The notes: generated by a model not told the origin, from the sequence alone. Positions 42,008 through 53,832 are shown, counted from the first letter of the stretch. The stretch: 64,000 nucleotides of DNA from Ochotona curzoniae (GCF_017591425.1 NW_024465655.1:1239501-1303500); one strand, 5' to 3'. Made by a program: numbers and translations.

Positions 42008-43460
42008 CCTAATGTTACTGTGTACTGTACTCAGAGACATGGATACTGCACTGTCTGAAGGAGAGCCTCAGCAAGATGTGCCAACCTACAGAAAAGGGGG
42101 ATGAAGAACCCCAGGGAGTCACTCACTGGACTAACAATCACTAAGCCAAAACGAAGACAACCAAGACCACGTGGATTACAGGATAATTAGTGATTAATTT
42201 TTGTGAGCAGGCTTCAGAATCTGTGGTCTGTGTGTGGGTGAGCCTAGCAGAAGGTTCAGAACGCTCTCCGGGAAGGAACGGTCAGATTAAGGGGAAAGCA
42301 AATCATGTGGGATGCTAGGAGAGAGCTGGGTCTTTTGCTGTTGGCACAGCACTAGTGCTGCTGTCCTGGCTGACTTCTAGTAGGAACATGGAGTCTCCAT
42401 CTTGAATAACAGAATAGAAAGCAGAAATCTGAATAAAGGAGCCTGGGAGCAAATGGGTCGATGGACCACTCCTCGCGACATCTTTGTGCTGCAAGGAGAG
42501 GTTATAGGACCCGGCTATTCTGGCAAAAACATTTCACTGTTTCGCGAGTACATTCTACTCAAGAAGGCCTTGCAAAATGAGACCCAGAAATAATTGGAAA
42601 GGCGACAGAGGAAAGATGAGAGAGTTTAAGTAGGTCCTGAAGGCCCAAAGGCTAGGAATACCAAGATAATTTAAAAATACAGGGACACTTTCAAAACACA
42701 TGTAGCTGCAGGGAGGGTTGGCCCAAGAACAGAAATAGAGAAAACCATAGGAAATGGAAAAGAGGGGAAATGGAAAGGGATGAAGATGTTACTGATACAG
42801 GAATGCAGACACACATCGTGAAAAGCCAGCAAAGCCAGGCGAGTAAGTGGTCTGGCTGGAATTGAGGGTATGTAGCTGATTGGAATGAAAGCAAAACCTA
42901 CCACTAACCTACTAATAGAAGGCCAGAAGACTACCAAGAAGCCCAGGGGAGGACGATGTGGGTTTCAGCAGTATCCGGAGGCACTCAGGTATCCAACATT
43001 GGACACAGGATCTGGCCAATGCAAGTGCAAAGGGTAAAGTAGAATGTCTGGCCTCGCTCTCTGTATAAACCTGCAAGTCTGCGCTGACTTGTTCTTTGTC
43101 TGCTCTGGTTACCGCGTGCTCCTGGGTTGACATGTAAAACATGCCCACACGGTGGTGAGCAGGTAGTTTAGTGAAATGAAGCTTGTAGCAGAAAACACAG
43201 GCTGTGAGAGGAATGGATGATTCAATAGTCGCTTTGATGCTAGGAAACCAGATGTGTTTCTTTTTTGTTTGCTCCTGTGCGCGCTGCAGACTCAGTCCCC
43301 TGAACGCCTCTCAATTGTGAGCTTATTTGCAAATACTTTAAGCCTTGTTATAGCTTGCTGGAGTGGCCTGTGGTATCTGAGGGACTATGGTTTTCTAAGA
43401 CTGTCTACTTGTGAATCTTGTGTTTAGGGGAAGTTGGTTTATGGCTGCACATGGTATAAA
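42008..43460. other. Unassigned, partly LTR-like
   Basis: No family is recognised over 1.45 kb. The piece 43045-43135 has the shape of a retroviral LTR promoter and R/U5 ('ctctctgtataaacc', 'ttctttgtctgctctgg', 'tgctcctgggttgaca'), but no matching second LTR, primer-binding site or internal frame is visible. The 63-residue frame at 42402-42593 has no recognised domain. Confidence 0.3.
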
Positions 43461-43667
43461 GGAACTTCAAAAAGATCATGGAAAAAGGAAATGAAAAGTT
43501 AACTTTAATTTGATGCAGAATGTTGCAATCTATTCATAGTTTTTTTTTCATATTACACATTTTCTATGAACTGTCACTTGTATGCATGGGTTTCCATTTT
43601 TTTTTTTTGCAATAAAATCAACTTGTCTTTTCATCCCATTTTCCATGAACAGTTTGAAGTATTTGTA
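43461..43667 (-). mobile_element. Fold-back element copy F
   Basis: Best copy of the family. Left arm (reversed unit): 'gaacttcaaaaagatcatgg', 'aactttaatttgatgc', 'cacattttctatgaactg'. Right arm (forward half unit): 'atgcatgggtttccattt', 'gcaataaaatcaacttgtc', 'cattttccatgaacagtttgaag'. The outer ends pair with each other, so the whole could fold into a hairpin. Confidence 0.72.
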
Positions 43668-43844
43668 TTTTTATCCTAGTAGGATTAGAATTTGCCTTGT
43701 AAGAAGTCAGGTCTCACCTTTTGCATACCCAAATGATGCAGTCATTGGAAGTGACAGGAAAGGACCAAGAGTTTACTTTTTAATTTGGCCTTTATTTTCC
43801 TTACTTCAGTGTCATGGTCTTGGAAAAAAAAAAAAAAGCACAGT

Positions 43845-44155
43845 AGGGGCCCGTATGGTGGGGTAACTGGCTAATCCTCCACTTGTGGCAGTATCATTTT
43901 ATATGAGTGCTGGTTTGTGTTCCAGATGCTCCACTACTGAGCCAGCTCCTTGCTTATAATCCTAGAAAGCAACAGAAGATGGACCAAGTCTTTGGATCCT
44001 GGACCTGTGTGGGGGCCTGGAGAGAGGTTTCTGGTTCCTGGTTTGGATCGGCTCAGCTCTGGCCATTGTGGCCATTTGGGGAATGAATCAGCACACACAA
44101 GCTGTCAGCTGTTTCTGTGTCTCTGTCTCTCTTCTCTGCAAATCTGCCTGAACAT
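43845..44155 (+). mobile_element. CSINE, older subtype
   Basis: Forward copy from 'taggggcccgtatggtggg' to 'ctgcaaatctgcctgaac'. The 'taactggctaatcc' head word and 'atgctccactactgagccagctcc' (in pieces) mark the older form. The A-tail has been lost. Confidence 0.85.
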
Positions 44156-45385
44156 TTTGGGAGCTTCCTGTGGAGTGGAAGCTTTCTGAGGAAAGGGCTT
44201 ATGTTTTGTAGCCTTCAAAACACCAACCAGAAAGTTAAGCAGCTACATCCAAAGAAATCTCATTAAACCCATTTTCTTTAACTTCTCCACAGCATCTGAA
44301 TCTGTTGGAAGACATCTTTTTGAGTTTTTCTCTAGGTTCCTATACAACATTCTCTCATCTGGTGTTTCTGTTTCCAGTTTTATCTCCCAAACCCTTCTGT
44401 TTCATCCTTTGTTTTAGGCCTAAAGTTATGTTTCATGAACTCATATGATGGCTGAGACTTGTGACAGCTCACTGTTCCCTACAAGAAAGGTTAAGAAATC
44501 CTTGACCTGGCATCCAATCAGGAATCGAGCAGATGGGGGATGATCAGTGCCCTCCCCCTGCCCGTCAGCTGGGCCTAGACTTCCTTTTCCCTCCCTCAAC
44601 TTGTTCTGGAGTCACAAGACAGGCAGCTCTCCAGGTGCCTCCTGGTACTAGCTGACTCTTAGAAGGAGCACGTAGCTCAGAGAGCTGTGTGTCCATTATA
44701 ACGGAGATCCGACGAAAGTCTGAAAACTGAAGGGCTCTTCGGCACCACGGTGGCCTCAGCTGTCCGGGTGAAGAGCTGGAGTGCTCTGAACGTGACACTG
44801 AACATGACCACATTCCACAGTGTGAGCTTAAGCCCCCCCGGGGCACTGGCCTGCGTCTGCTGCATTTGTTATGCTGTTTTGGGGTGGAAGGTGGCAGTGA
44901 CTGTTTAGCTATGGAGAGGCAAAGGGTGAAAGTGCAAGTGAAGTGACAAATGCCTGCATGTGTACTGCTGCAATCACCAGAGTCAAGTTTCCTGGAGAAC
45001 AGGTTCATGGGTGAAAGGCAGGCTTAGGAGGGGCTATTTTTGACTATGGTTTTAGATCTATTAGCCATAGCATGCCTCTGTATGGGCTATAACCATGGTG
45101 ACCATGCATTTTCGAGGTTAGCCTAGGTCAAGGCGGTCAATGGTAATATTTACTTGAGAGAATATTTAATATTTACTTGAGAAAATATTTACATGGTCAC
45201 CATAGCTATGGACTACAAAGAAGAAGGATTGTTAAGTGGCCAGTGTAAGTGGCGGCCGCCTTATTAAGGTAACAATTAGGAAAAATAGAACACACTGAAT
45301 AATAGCAGTGCTGTGCAAAGCATGGAGTAATTCAGTTAATTCTACCACCCCACATTTTGTTCTTTTGGAGTAATTTTGTTTTTTT
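44156..45385. other. Unique DNA
   Basis: No repeat family or gene is recognised. The 147-residue minus-strand frame (44565-45008) has no domain and overlaps another frame. A short direct duplication around 45146-45190 ('aatatttacttgaga' twice) and an inverted pair built on 'atggtgaccat' (45094-45106 and 45194-45204) are visible. Confidence 0.45.
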
Positions 45386-45405
45386 TTTTTAAATAACCTG
45401 CAATA

Positions 45406-45720
45406 GGCCTGGCATGGTAGCCTAGTGGCTAAAGTCCTTGCCTTGCATGCACTGGGATCTCATATGGGTGATGATTCATGCCCTGGTGTCCCCACTTCCC
45501 ATCCAGCTCGCTGCTTGTGGCCTGGGAAAGCAGTCAAGACAGCCCAAAGTCTTGTGACTCTGCACCGGTGTGGGAGACCCAGAGGAGGCCCTGGGCTCCT
45601 GTCTTTGTATTAGCTCAGTTCTGGCCATTGTGGCCACTTGTGGAGTGAATCAGCAGATGGAAGATATTCTTTGTCTCTTCTCCTCTCTGTGTATCTGACT
45701 TTCCAATAAAAATAAAGCTA
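45406..45720 (+). mobile_element. CSINE, forward
   Basis: Head 'gcctggcatggtagcctagtggctaaagtcc', with a good A-box (TAGCCTAGTGG). The B-box region has decayed to 'gatgattcatgccc'. Target duplication aaataacctg at 45391-45400 and 45722-45731. Confidence 0.94.
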
Positions 45721-45924
45721 TAAATAACCTGTGATGGAGAATTCTGGTGTTGAATGGACTAAATGTAGATCTTTGGCTGGTTTTGCAATCCAGGACATGG
45801 AGTATTGGATTTTTATGAATACACGATAGTAGAGAACATGCCAGTAAGCTTGCATTTGTGCCTGAATTTTTAGAAAGTTGTGGTATTTCTCAGCATCATC
45901 ATTAACATTTGGTCAGATTGTCTT

Positions 45925-46215
45925 TTAAGATAATTTAATTTATGAGACTGAGCCTGAGAGGGTGTGTGTGCACACCTGACAAGGTGTTGGGGTCCCATTC
46001 TCTGGTTCATTTTGCAAATGTCAGGTCAAAGCCAGGAGCCAAGAACTCAGCCTAGGTCTTCTGAAGAAACTGCTGGAACCCCCTACCTGAGCCAGCACCT
46101 GCTACCTCTCAGGTCTGCGTCAGTAGGAAACTTGACTAGGAGTAGGGCCAGGCACTTAGAAATGGAACATAGGTGTCCAATAGGTGTCTTAACGAGTAGG
46201 CCAGCCACCCATGGC
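45925..46215 (-). mobile_element. CSINE, old
   Basis: Reversed, recognised from 'ggtcaaagccaggagccaagaactcagcctaggtc', 'ctgagccagcacctgctacc' and 'cttaacgagtaggccagccacc' (in pieces). The tail side is 'taagataatttaatttatgagac'. Confidence 0.7.
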
Positions 46216-48615
46216 AGACCATTTTTATGTTTGAGTTGGATACAGCACTTTATCTTCAGGTTCCTTGTCATACAAGCAGAATCCAAAATACAGAATGTGT
46301 GACAGGGTGTTCTATATCAGGTAGAGTGAATGCTGTCGTCACCATCAGGCTCCACCCTCTCACCAGGCAGCGTGGTAGACAAGTAACTTGTTGCCACTTG
46401 CCTCACCCCACCGGAAACCGGAAGCCGAACATTCAGTTTTAAATGTCTATGCTGCTCCAGAATGGGAACAAATAATTCTGCTTGTTCTCCTTAGATAGTA
46501 GACTTTCCTTCATCCCAGGCCATCTTGCCAGACTCCTAGAGCATGTCTCATTGTAATACTGCACTCTGTTGGAATAATGGCAACCTGTGGAAGGGTGGGG
46601 CCTTTCCAGACAGGCAACCAGGCGGAAAGTTCCAGGTGGAACCCCTGATTTCTTTTTGAGCGGGACACCTGATTAGGGAATTACCGTCCTGTCTGGGCTA
46701 AAATGTCTGTAGCTTTGTTCTCAGCAGCAGCTCTATGCCTTGGAGTCACTTGCTTCTCTGCTTGCCTTCTCGGTTTTAGAAAAGTTCTCATGTTTCCCCT
46801 GCAATCCCTGAACACTGTTGTCTCAGCATATGCTGGCTGTGGGAGGGCTCAGGGTGTGAATTAGCACAGCTTCTCCAGTGTGGAAGAGAGAAGGCTGATG
46901 TCTTTATCCACCCTCTCAGATCCTCTCATCCCGCAGGACACTGAGCTGTGCGTCTAAAGCCGTGAGCTCTCATGCCCTTTGCTTCTGGTGGGACTTGGCG
47001 ATGGGGAGCCCTGGCAGCCGTTTGGCGGAGAAGCAGAAGAGTGAAGCCAGGTGTTTATTTCCTTGGTTCTCTCTCTGCGTGGTTACAGCGTGTGCTGGCT
47101 GGCTTCCTTAGCTCCCGTTGGCTTCACACAGTTTTGTTTCTGGGTTTGGCTGTTTAAGGTGAAGGCTGGGAGCAGTGCCTTGCTGTTAGCAGTCCTGAAT
47201 CCAGTTACCCTATCTTGTTTGTCCTTCACCCTACTACTCATGGTAGTATCTTCGTGATGTGCTTGCATTGCCAGTTTGGGTCTCATCTGCTTCCTGCTGG
47301 ATGCCTACCTGACAGAGGGGTTATGCCAGCATGCCGAGCTCATAGAGGGTACTCAATAGTCAGTGATACAACAGGTGTTCTCCCTGAGGAGGTGCTTGGG
47401 CCTGCCAGGTGGGAAGGGAACTCCACAGGGCGTGAATTCTGTTGCTATCCTGAGATGTAGCCTGGTTTATGGGCTCCCTGGCCCTGGGCCAGGGCACCAC
47501 AGCTCTGGCTTTTCTGTGGGGCCTGGGGGACAGGAGGAACCAAGCCTTCTTTGTTAGTGCTTCTGGCATGGAAGAGGCTTCTGAGTCAGCAACTGGGAAC
47601 AGATGGTTTCAGAGCATCGCCTGTCTCCGATGCTGCTCGTCTCTCCTCTGGACTGGTGGCCCAGGTCCATGCTGGCACAGGCAGCAGCAGCAGGCATTGC
47701 TGCCCTGGAGCCTCAGGCATGGTGCCTCCCCTTTGCAGTCCTCTCCAGCATCTCTGTCCCCTTGCAAAACAGAGCACCATTAGCTAGAGAAATGTCACAG
47801 TCTCAAACAAGCCGCAAGTCTGCCAAGTTGTCTGAGTGAAGTCACATAGAGACTCCGATGTCCTTTGTGCCTCCTTTGAGACTGTTGCTTGGGGTGGCAG
47901 TGGCCCTCAAGCTGTGGTGTCCATCTTGCCAGCAGCACTGTCTAATCAGGCCTCAGGAGCTCCTAGAGTGCCCTGTCATCCTCTAGCTCCTGCTGGTTTA
48001 GGAAAACTGGTCACCGTTTGGGAATTAATCGATTCCTCCCCCACCTTTCTTTTTGCATCCTTTCCCAATCACATGCTCCTGGAGGGAAGCCTTCCTCCTA
48101 CCCATTTGCCATTTCCTGGGAATTTCATCAGAAGAAACCCAGGGACCAAATAGACTGAGGAATGTGGTCAGGGACCCTTCCGCTGCCCAATCAAGCAAAG
48201 CTAGCTTTTTATCAAATTTGGACAGAGCAACAGGAAAGCAGAGGCAGCTAGAGTTGAAGTTCCTGGCAAAGAGCTAGTAAGCTGCAAAGCAGTTATTTCA
48301 GAGGGCAAACTGTTTGCCTCACTAATAAAGCATAGCTCATGATGGAAAATAACTCAGGAGAAAGTAGGGAGCCAGTGGATTGAGTTGCTATGGGAACGCA
48401 GTTGGAAAAAAACCCACGAAATATGTAAATACTGTAATTTGGTATTTTAATGTACTTCTTTTCCATGAAGAAAATTCCCTGACAACTAAAACTAATGACT
48501 CATTCCTTTGCTACACACAGCCCTGACTGGCAGAACCTAGGCAAGTACATTTTCCAATTCAGTTTTGCCCCAGGAGCAAATCTATCTTCATTCTCTGGCA
48601 TCAGAATCTAACATC
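46216..48615. other. Unique DNA
   Basis: About 2.4 kb with raised G+C and no recognised transposon. Many overlapping frames on both strands (46972-48277), none with a known domain or consistent splice signals. A GC-rich hairpin, CCCTGGCC-CTG-GGCCAGGG, lies at 47476-47494. Confidence 0.45.
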
Positions 48616-48620
48616 TGGAG

Positions 48621-48785
48621 CAATGGCTCTCCATCCTGGTCGCACATTAGAGCCGATTAAGGAACTGGCCAGAACGTTGGCCACACCCCAGATCAGTTAA
48701 ACCTGATTCTCTAGGGAGGCAAGGGCTGAGCTTTGCTGTTTTTTAAATGGTCCCCCGTCTTTTCCAATGGGCAGTGAGCCACTGG
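48621..48785. mobile_element. MER5-type hAT-Charlie remnant
   Basis: Terminal inverted repeats 'caatggctctccatcctgg' and, at the far end, 'cagtgagccactg'. Inside are 'gcacattagagccg', 'ccacaccccagatcagttaa' and 'cctgattctctaggg', all in MER5A order (usual 'gcacattagaatcacc', 'ccccagaccaattaaatcagaatctctgg'). Non-autonomous, no transposase. Confidence 0.8.
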
Positions 48786-48894
48786 CTGGAATCTTGGTTT
48801 GGTTGGTTGATTTGGTGATCAGTGAACTAATGTTGCTTTTATGTCTTTCCTAGGGTTTGTTTCCCCTTGGTTTTGATGTCTGGTGTGGGCTTTG

Positions 48895-49225
48895 GGCATT
48901 TTAATACCAATAATGAGAAATGATTAGCAATCATTACTCTTCCATTATTAGTGCAATTATCTGCAATGGAATAGATTAGTGCTTCTCTTATTTAGAAAAA
49001 ACATATGATACTATATTACAAGTCATTATTATTTAACCATAATAATGATGATGATCAATCGCTGTTATTTAAAAAGTTTTAAATTGGTAATAATAATTTA
49101 GAAAGTTTAGATGTTGCTCCAAATGTTGATATCAATCTATATTCCAATAATTACCAGCATTAATGATCATTAGTCATGTAATATACCAACAGTGAGCATT
49201 CATGTAGAGATAATCATTCAGTTGG
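48895..49225. promoter_or_regulatory. Dense TAAT/ATTA cluster, enhancer-like
   Basis: About 20 homeodomain core words (TAAT or ATTA) in 330 bp, many in extended forms ('tgattagcaatcatta', 'ccattattagtgcaattatctgc', 'ccaataattaccagcattaatgatcattag', in pieces). The stretch is not a simple repeat and carries no transposon landmark. This composition is typical of deeply conserved developmental enhancers, but conservation cannot be tested from one sequence. Confidence 0.4.
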
Positions 49226-49599
49226 GTGGAGAGCAGTTTGCACTAGAGTCGGCCAACAGCACAATTCCCTCATGGAGAAAAGGCTACAGGTAAGCCTCAT
49301 GTCGCCTCTCCTAATTTATACCTTGAAAATATCACCAGAGTGCAGAACCCCAAGCTTTGTTCTTTTTGCTCCCCGCATGGGTTCTGTTTCTTTGGCACTG
49401 TTCACTGCACAGTGGCGATCCTTCTGCGGTGTCACTTCCAGAACAAATGCTCAAGTTTATCCAGGCTTTATCGATATCTAGAACAGATCTGAATGAGCGA
49501 AGATGCTCAGTGGGACAGGAAGTAGGAATTGGGAAAACTCTACAAGACTCTCACCTGAATTCATGGCTTCGCAAGGCTGCTGATGGTTCTGCCAATGAA

Positions 49600-49825
49600 A
49601 CTGTTAAACACATTTTGACCATAGGATGCTGGACTTTGTGCCATTGTCTCTACCTACAGTGTCAGGATACACTTACATAGCAGAATGGTGGACTTGTGAC
49701 TGTTGCTGAAGGATTATACTACTGTAACAGTATAGGGGAAAACAGTGAGGTAGGTGGTGGAAGGGGAAACCTCTGAACCTATGGAACTGTAGAGTGAAAA
49801 ATAAAAATAATTAAAAAAAAAAAAG
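49600..49825 (+). mobile_element. Probable L1 3' end
   Basis: 'ataggatgctggactttgtgcc' matches 'ataagatgctggactttatgc' in the L1 tail inserted at 57754-57982. It then reaches 'ggtggtggaaggggaaacctctgaacctatggaactgtag' (in pieces) and an A-rich end. The 5' limit is unclear; 49270-49600 may be part of the same element. Confidence 0.6.
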
Positions 49826-50025
49826 AGAAGTTCAGAACAGAGATCTGGAAATCCTGCATGTGAACCACCTGGCTACCAAGGTCACCAGCTCTCAGAGCTG
49901 TATATGTACATGGAGAACACGATCCAGGGGGGAGATAAAGTGCTAGTAACTGGGAAGTTACTCACCACCTACTCACACAGGGCCCTGGTAGAATCAATGG
50001 GAAAATTCTAAAAATAAAATAAATA
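49826..50025. other. Unique DNA
   Basis: Short interval with an A-rich right end ('aaaaataaaataaataaaa', 50010-50028), partly the tail of the next element's neighbourhood. Confidence 0.35.
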
Positions 50026-50028
50026 AAA

Positions 50029-50305
50029 GATTCTGATTCATTCACTTATTTGAAATACAGGATGATCAAAAAGAAAGATCTTCTATTCTCTGGTTTACTC
50101 CCCAGATGGCCGCAACAGCGAGGGCTGGACTGGCCGTAAGAGGAGCCAGGATCTCCATTCTCATCTCTCAAGTAGGTGGGCCATCTTCCTCTGCTTTCCC
50201 AGGTGCATCAGAAGGGCGCTGGGTCAGAAGCCCAGTGGCTGGGATATGAACTCATGCTCTGGTACGAAATCCTGCTACTGAACCAGTGCTTGAGTCACTG
50301 TGTCT
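50029..50305 (-). mobile_element. CSINE, older subtype
   Basis: Reversed copy: 'ttcacttatttgaaatacagg', 'tctattctctggtttactccccagatggccgc', 'cctctgctttcccaggtgcatcag', 'tgggatatgaactcatgctctgg', 'gcttgagtcactgtg' (in pieces). It lacks the GA stretch. Confidence 0.85.
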
Positions 50306-50785
50306 TGATGCTTTTTATTTTTTCCCCAGATTCTGTCTACATATCTTTGGCATCATGGTGAATATGTGCAGTCTTTGGAGACCAGCTCCTAGGTCTAGTC
50401 TGACAAGTTCAGGTGCTAATATTGAATCCAGGCTGCTGGGGCTGGAAATAGTTACTTTACTTGGGAACCCTCTCTACTGGTGATCTTGAAGATGACTTCC
50501 TCCAGTCTTCCAGACCAGGATGGGTCCCCCGTACTCTGTTGGCAGTTCCCACTGCACCATTCCTAGTTTCTGCTTCTCCACTAACATAAGCGGTTGTCAC
50601 GATTATTTCTTTACGATCAGTCTGTGTCCACAAGGGCAGGAAGAGGTAGTTTGCATTGTTGTATCCAAATTACCTTGGCACTGTCCCTGGTGCATATTAG
50701 ATAATAGATATTATTCACTAATTGCCTAAATTTCCCTTCTGCTATCTATTATTGAAAGCTGTTCTGTTTCAGATTCTTAACTATG
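50306..50785. other. Unique DNA
   Basis: No repeat or gene is recognised. Confidence 0.4.
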
Positions 50786-50789
50786 ATTC

Positions 50790-50900
50790 ATATTAACATA
50801 AATTTTATTATAGAGACTTTCAAATATAGCAGAAAGCTGAAATTTTTGTCAAGAACCACAATAAATCTATCAGTCAAATTTAATGATTACCTCATTTTCC
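50790..50900 (-). mobile_element. Possible ancient L1 3' UTR fragment
   Basis: 'tatagagactttcaaatatagcagaaagctgaa' (in parts) resembles the same L1M-type 3' region as 39850-40175 ('tttcaaacatacagaaaagttgaa'). Short. Confidence 0.35.
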
Positions 50901-51035
50901 CAATCTTGTTTTAAAAACTTTTTAATTAAACATAGATAATTATGGGCCATCAATTTCAACTCTCTAACCCCTGAGATGAGAAGTCTGCATTCCCCTTCTC
51001 AGAATAATGAAAAATTGAAAATCAATGACTTTTAA

Positions 51036-51330
51036 AAATGATTTATTTTTTTATTGGAAAATCAGATATACAGAGGGGAAGATCTTCCATCCGATGATCT
51101 ACTCCCCAAGCAGCCACAACAACCAGAGCTGAGCTGTTCTGAAGCCAAGAGCCAGGAGTCTCTTCCAGGTCTCCCACACAAATGCAGGGTTCCAAGGATC
51201 TCCTTGACTGCTTTCTCAGGCTGCAAGCAGGGAGCTGAACGGGAAGCGGGACCACTGGGATTAGAACTGTCCTTCGTATGGGATCCTGGCCTGTGCAAGG
51301 GAAGGACTTTAGGCACTAAACTATGACATT
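51036..51330 (-). mobile_element. CSINE, younger subtype
   Basis: Reversed copy with the 'attggaaaatcagatatacagag' tail side and a B-box region 'gggattagaactgtcc' that is nearly intact. It has lost about 10 bp in 'gttccaaggatctccttgactgc'. The A-box side is decayed ('ggcactaaactatgac'). Confidence 0.92.
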
Positions 51331-52195
51331 TTGAAGATCCAAGATCCGTCAGGGAAATAAAGTTACAAGGAAATCAGAACCTTGAAATCTTGAGAGACAG
51401 AGAAGTCCAGAGAGCTGCCAGTGAGATCTGTTTACCTGGGGTAGAAGCCAGCAGTAGCTTTCATGTTTGGATGATAACTTGGGATTGCTGAAGGTGGAGT
51501 GTGGGCATGCGGGACAGTGAGATGATGGGGACCACAGACTCATGCAGTCTTAATAGCTCCCTCACCCTCTCATGACGTTCACTTCTGGAAATTCCATCAA
51601 GTCCTTCTGTGAAGATCCAAGCAAGGTCTCTGTGCCCTCGGCAGGGAAACCGCTCTGAATTTTGCCAAGAGAATTCTCCTTATCAAGGGCTTTCTGTCAG
51701 GGAAAATCCTCTCAAAAGCCTGCCATCACTGGGAGAGTGTATCCTCCCACCCTGATCTCTCCTATCTGCCTTTCTGACCGAAGGTGTGGACACTACACAG
51801 CTGGAGAAATACCTGTTTGTACAGGTTACAGCCCAAAGACATGGCCCCACTATAGGCTCAGGCCTCATCACGTGGTGAATCTCTGTCCTCTCATATTATG
51901 CCACCATGCCAGTAAGGCTCCAGTATAGCAATGGATCATGTCTGAAATAGCCACAGTGCCCATATCCACATATTCTTGCAGTTGGTGGGGCAGTTACCCA
52001 GGGGAGCCCCAAATCTAGAACAGGATTACTGTTCAGTTTCCCTACAGGAATTAAAAACTTTGGCTGCTACAACTACAGCAAATATTAGCTACAACCCAAC
52101 TCCCAGCTACATTAACATAAATCCGAATCAAATGTGCCTATGTTCATTGCTTGCTATAATGTGATATAAGTGAAGCTTTTTTTTTTTTTTTTAAT
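51331..52195. other. Unassigned DNA
   Basis: No family is recognised. Ends in a T-run at 52179-52192. Small frames are present on both strands, without domains. Confidence 0.4.
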
Positions 52196-53832
52196 TATAA
52201 GGCTTTCCAAGGACAAGGGCAGGACTAACATAATTTTCAGACAATAAGAAGACATTGGTACCGACTCAGTTATGACAGAGATTGGAATTATTGGACACAG
52301 CTATGACTTATAAAAATTGAGGTTCATATTTTTGCATTTAACAAATTCATTAAAAATTAAATATGATGGTATAAAATAAATACTTATAAATAAATCCATG
52401 AATGAACTATACTCAGAGAACTGTAAAATGTCTAGTGAAAAAAAAAAAAACAAAGGAGACTTTAAATAAGTGGACAAGTATTCTGTGTTCCTAGATTGGC
52501 AGATTCGATCAGTCTTTCCCAACTAGACCTACAGACTCAAAGCACTCTTTGTCAAAATCCAATAAGCGCTTTTGTCAATATTGACAAACTGATTTTAATG
52601 TTTGTGTGGAATAGTCAACACAATATGGAAGAATAAGACATAGAGATCAATGCAACAAATCAGAGCTGAGAAATATGTCAACACGTGTATAGTCAATTGA
52701 TTTTAGATTAAGGAGCAAAGGTAATTTTATGAGAAAGAGGATCACCTTTCCAACAAATGGTGCTGGAACAACTGGATATTCATATGCGAAAATATGAACC
52801 TGCACATGTTGACAACTTTCACGAGAAATTGACTCAAAATAGATCATATACCTAAGTGCAAATTAAAGAACTAAGAAAATTTCAAAAAGGGAGAAAAACT
52901 AGATGAGCTCATGTTTGCCTACAAGTGTTAAGATGTATACAAAGGCAGAATTCATGAAAAAAAAACACAGAAAAATCTAACTTCTGAAAAATCCATAGTT
53001 CTGTTCTGTGATAGTATTAAGGGAATGAAAAATCAAGACTAGCAGAACACATCATACATTTATCAGGTAAAGGATTTATGTCTAAAACAAAAGGCCTGTT
53101 AAAACTCAACAATACGGAAACAAACAGCACAATTGAAAAAAGAAAAAAGTCTCTGAACAGATACCTCATCAAAAAACATGCACAGATGGTAAATAAGCAC
53201 ACGGAAAGATGGCAGAGATCATTTGTCATTAGGGAATTGCAAATGAAAGCAATGAAAGCAATTCCACACCTATTAGAATGGATCGAGTGCAAAGAACTAA
53301 CAATTTCAGTTGCTGGCAAAAGCCCAGCCACTTTGGAAAGATGAATGACACAACACGGTACAGCCACTTTGGAAGACAGAATGATAATTTCTTACAAATC
53401 TAATCATACTCTTGCCGTACGACTCCAGCACCTTTCTAGGCATTTACATAACTAATTTACAAACTATGCCCACACAAGACTTACACATGATTATGACAGT
53501 TTAATTCATATTCATCATAAACTGGCAATAGCCAAGGTGTCCTTTGATAGGTCAGTGGATGAATAGATGATGGCATGTTGTTACAATGAGATATTATTCA
53601 GCAGTAAAAATAAATGAGTTCTCAAGTTATAAAAAGTGATTTATAATCTTAAATGTCTATTGCTAAATGGAAGAAGCCATCTGAAAAACCTACCTTATAG
53701 CATGACATTGTAGAAGACAATTGCAATGGCAAAATGACCAGTGGATGCCAGGGAGTCATGGGTGGGGAGGAAGTGTCAAGCTGCTGAAGCACAAACAATT
53801 TTTTTAATACTCATTTATTTTATTTTTTAAAA

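Noticed and set aside
44565..45008. 147-residue minus-strand frame
   Set aside because: Cys/Ser-rich without any domain spacing. It overlaps a second frame on the same strand and looks like chance in GC-balanced DNA.
47476..47494. Hairpin CCCTGGCC-CTG-GGCCAGGG considered as a terminator or miRNA precursor
   Set aside because: The stem is only 8 bp with a 3-base loop, too small for a miRNA precursor, and intrinsic terminators do not apply here.
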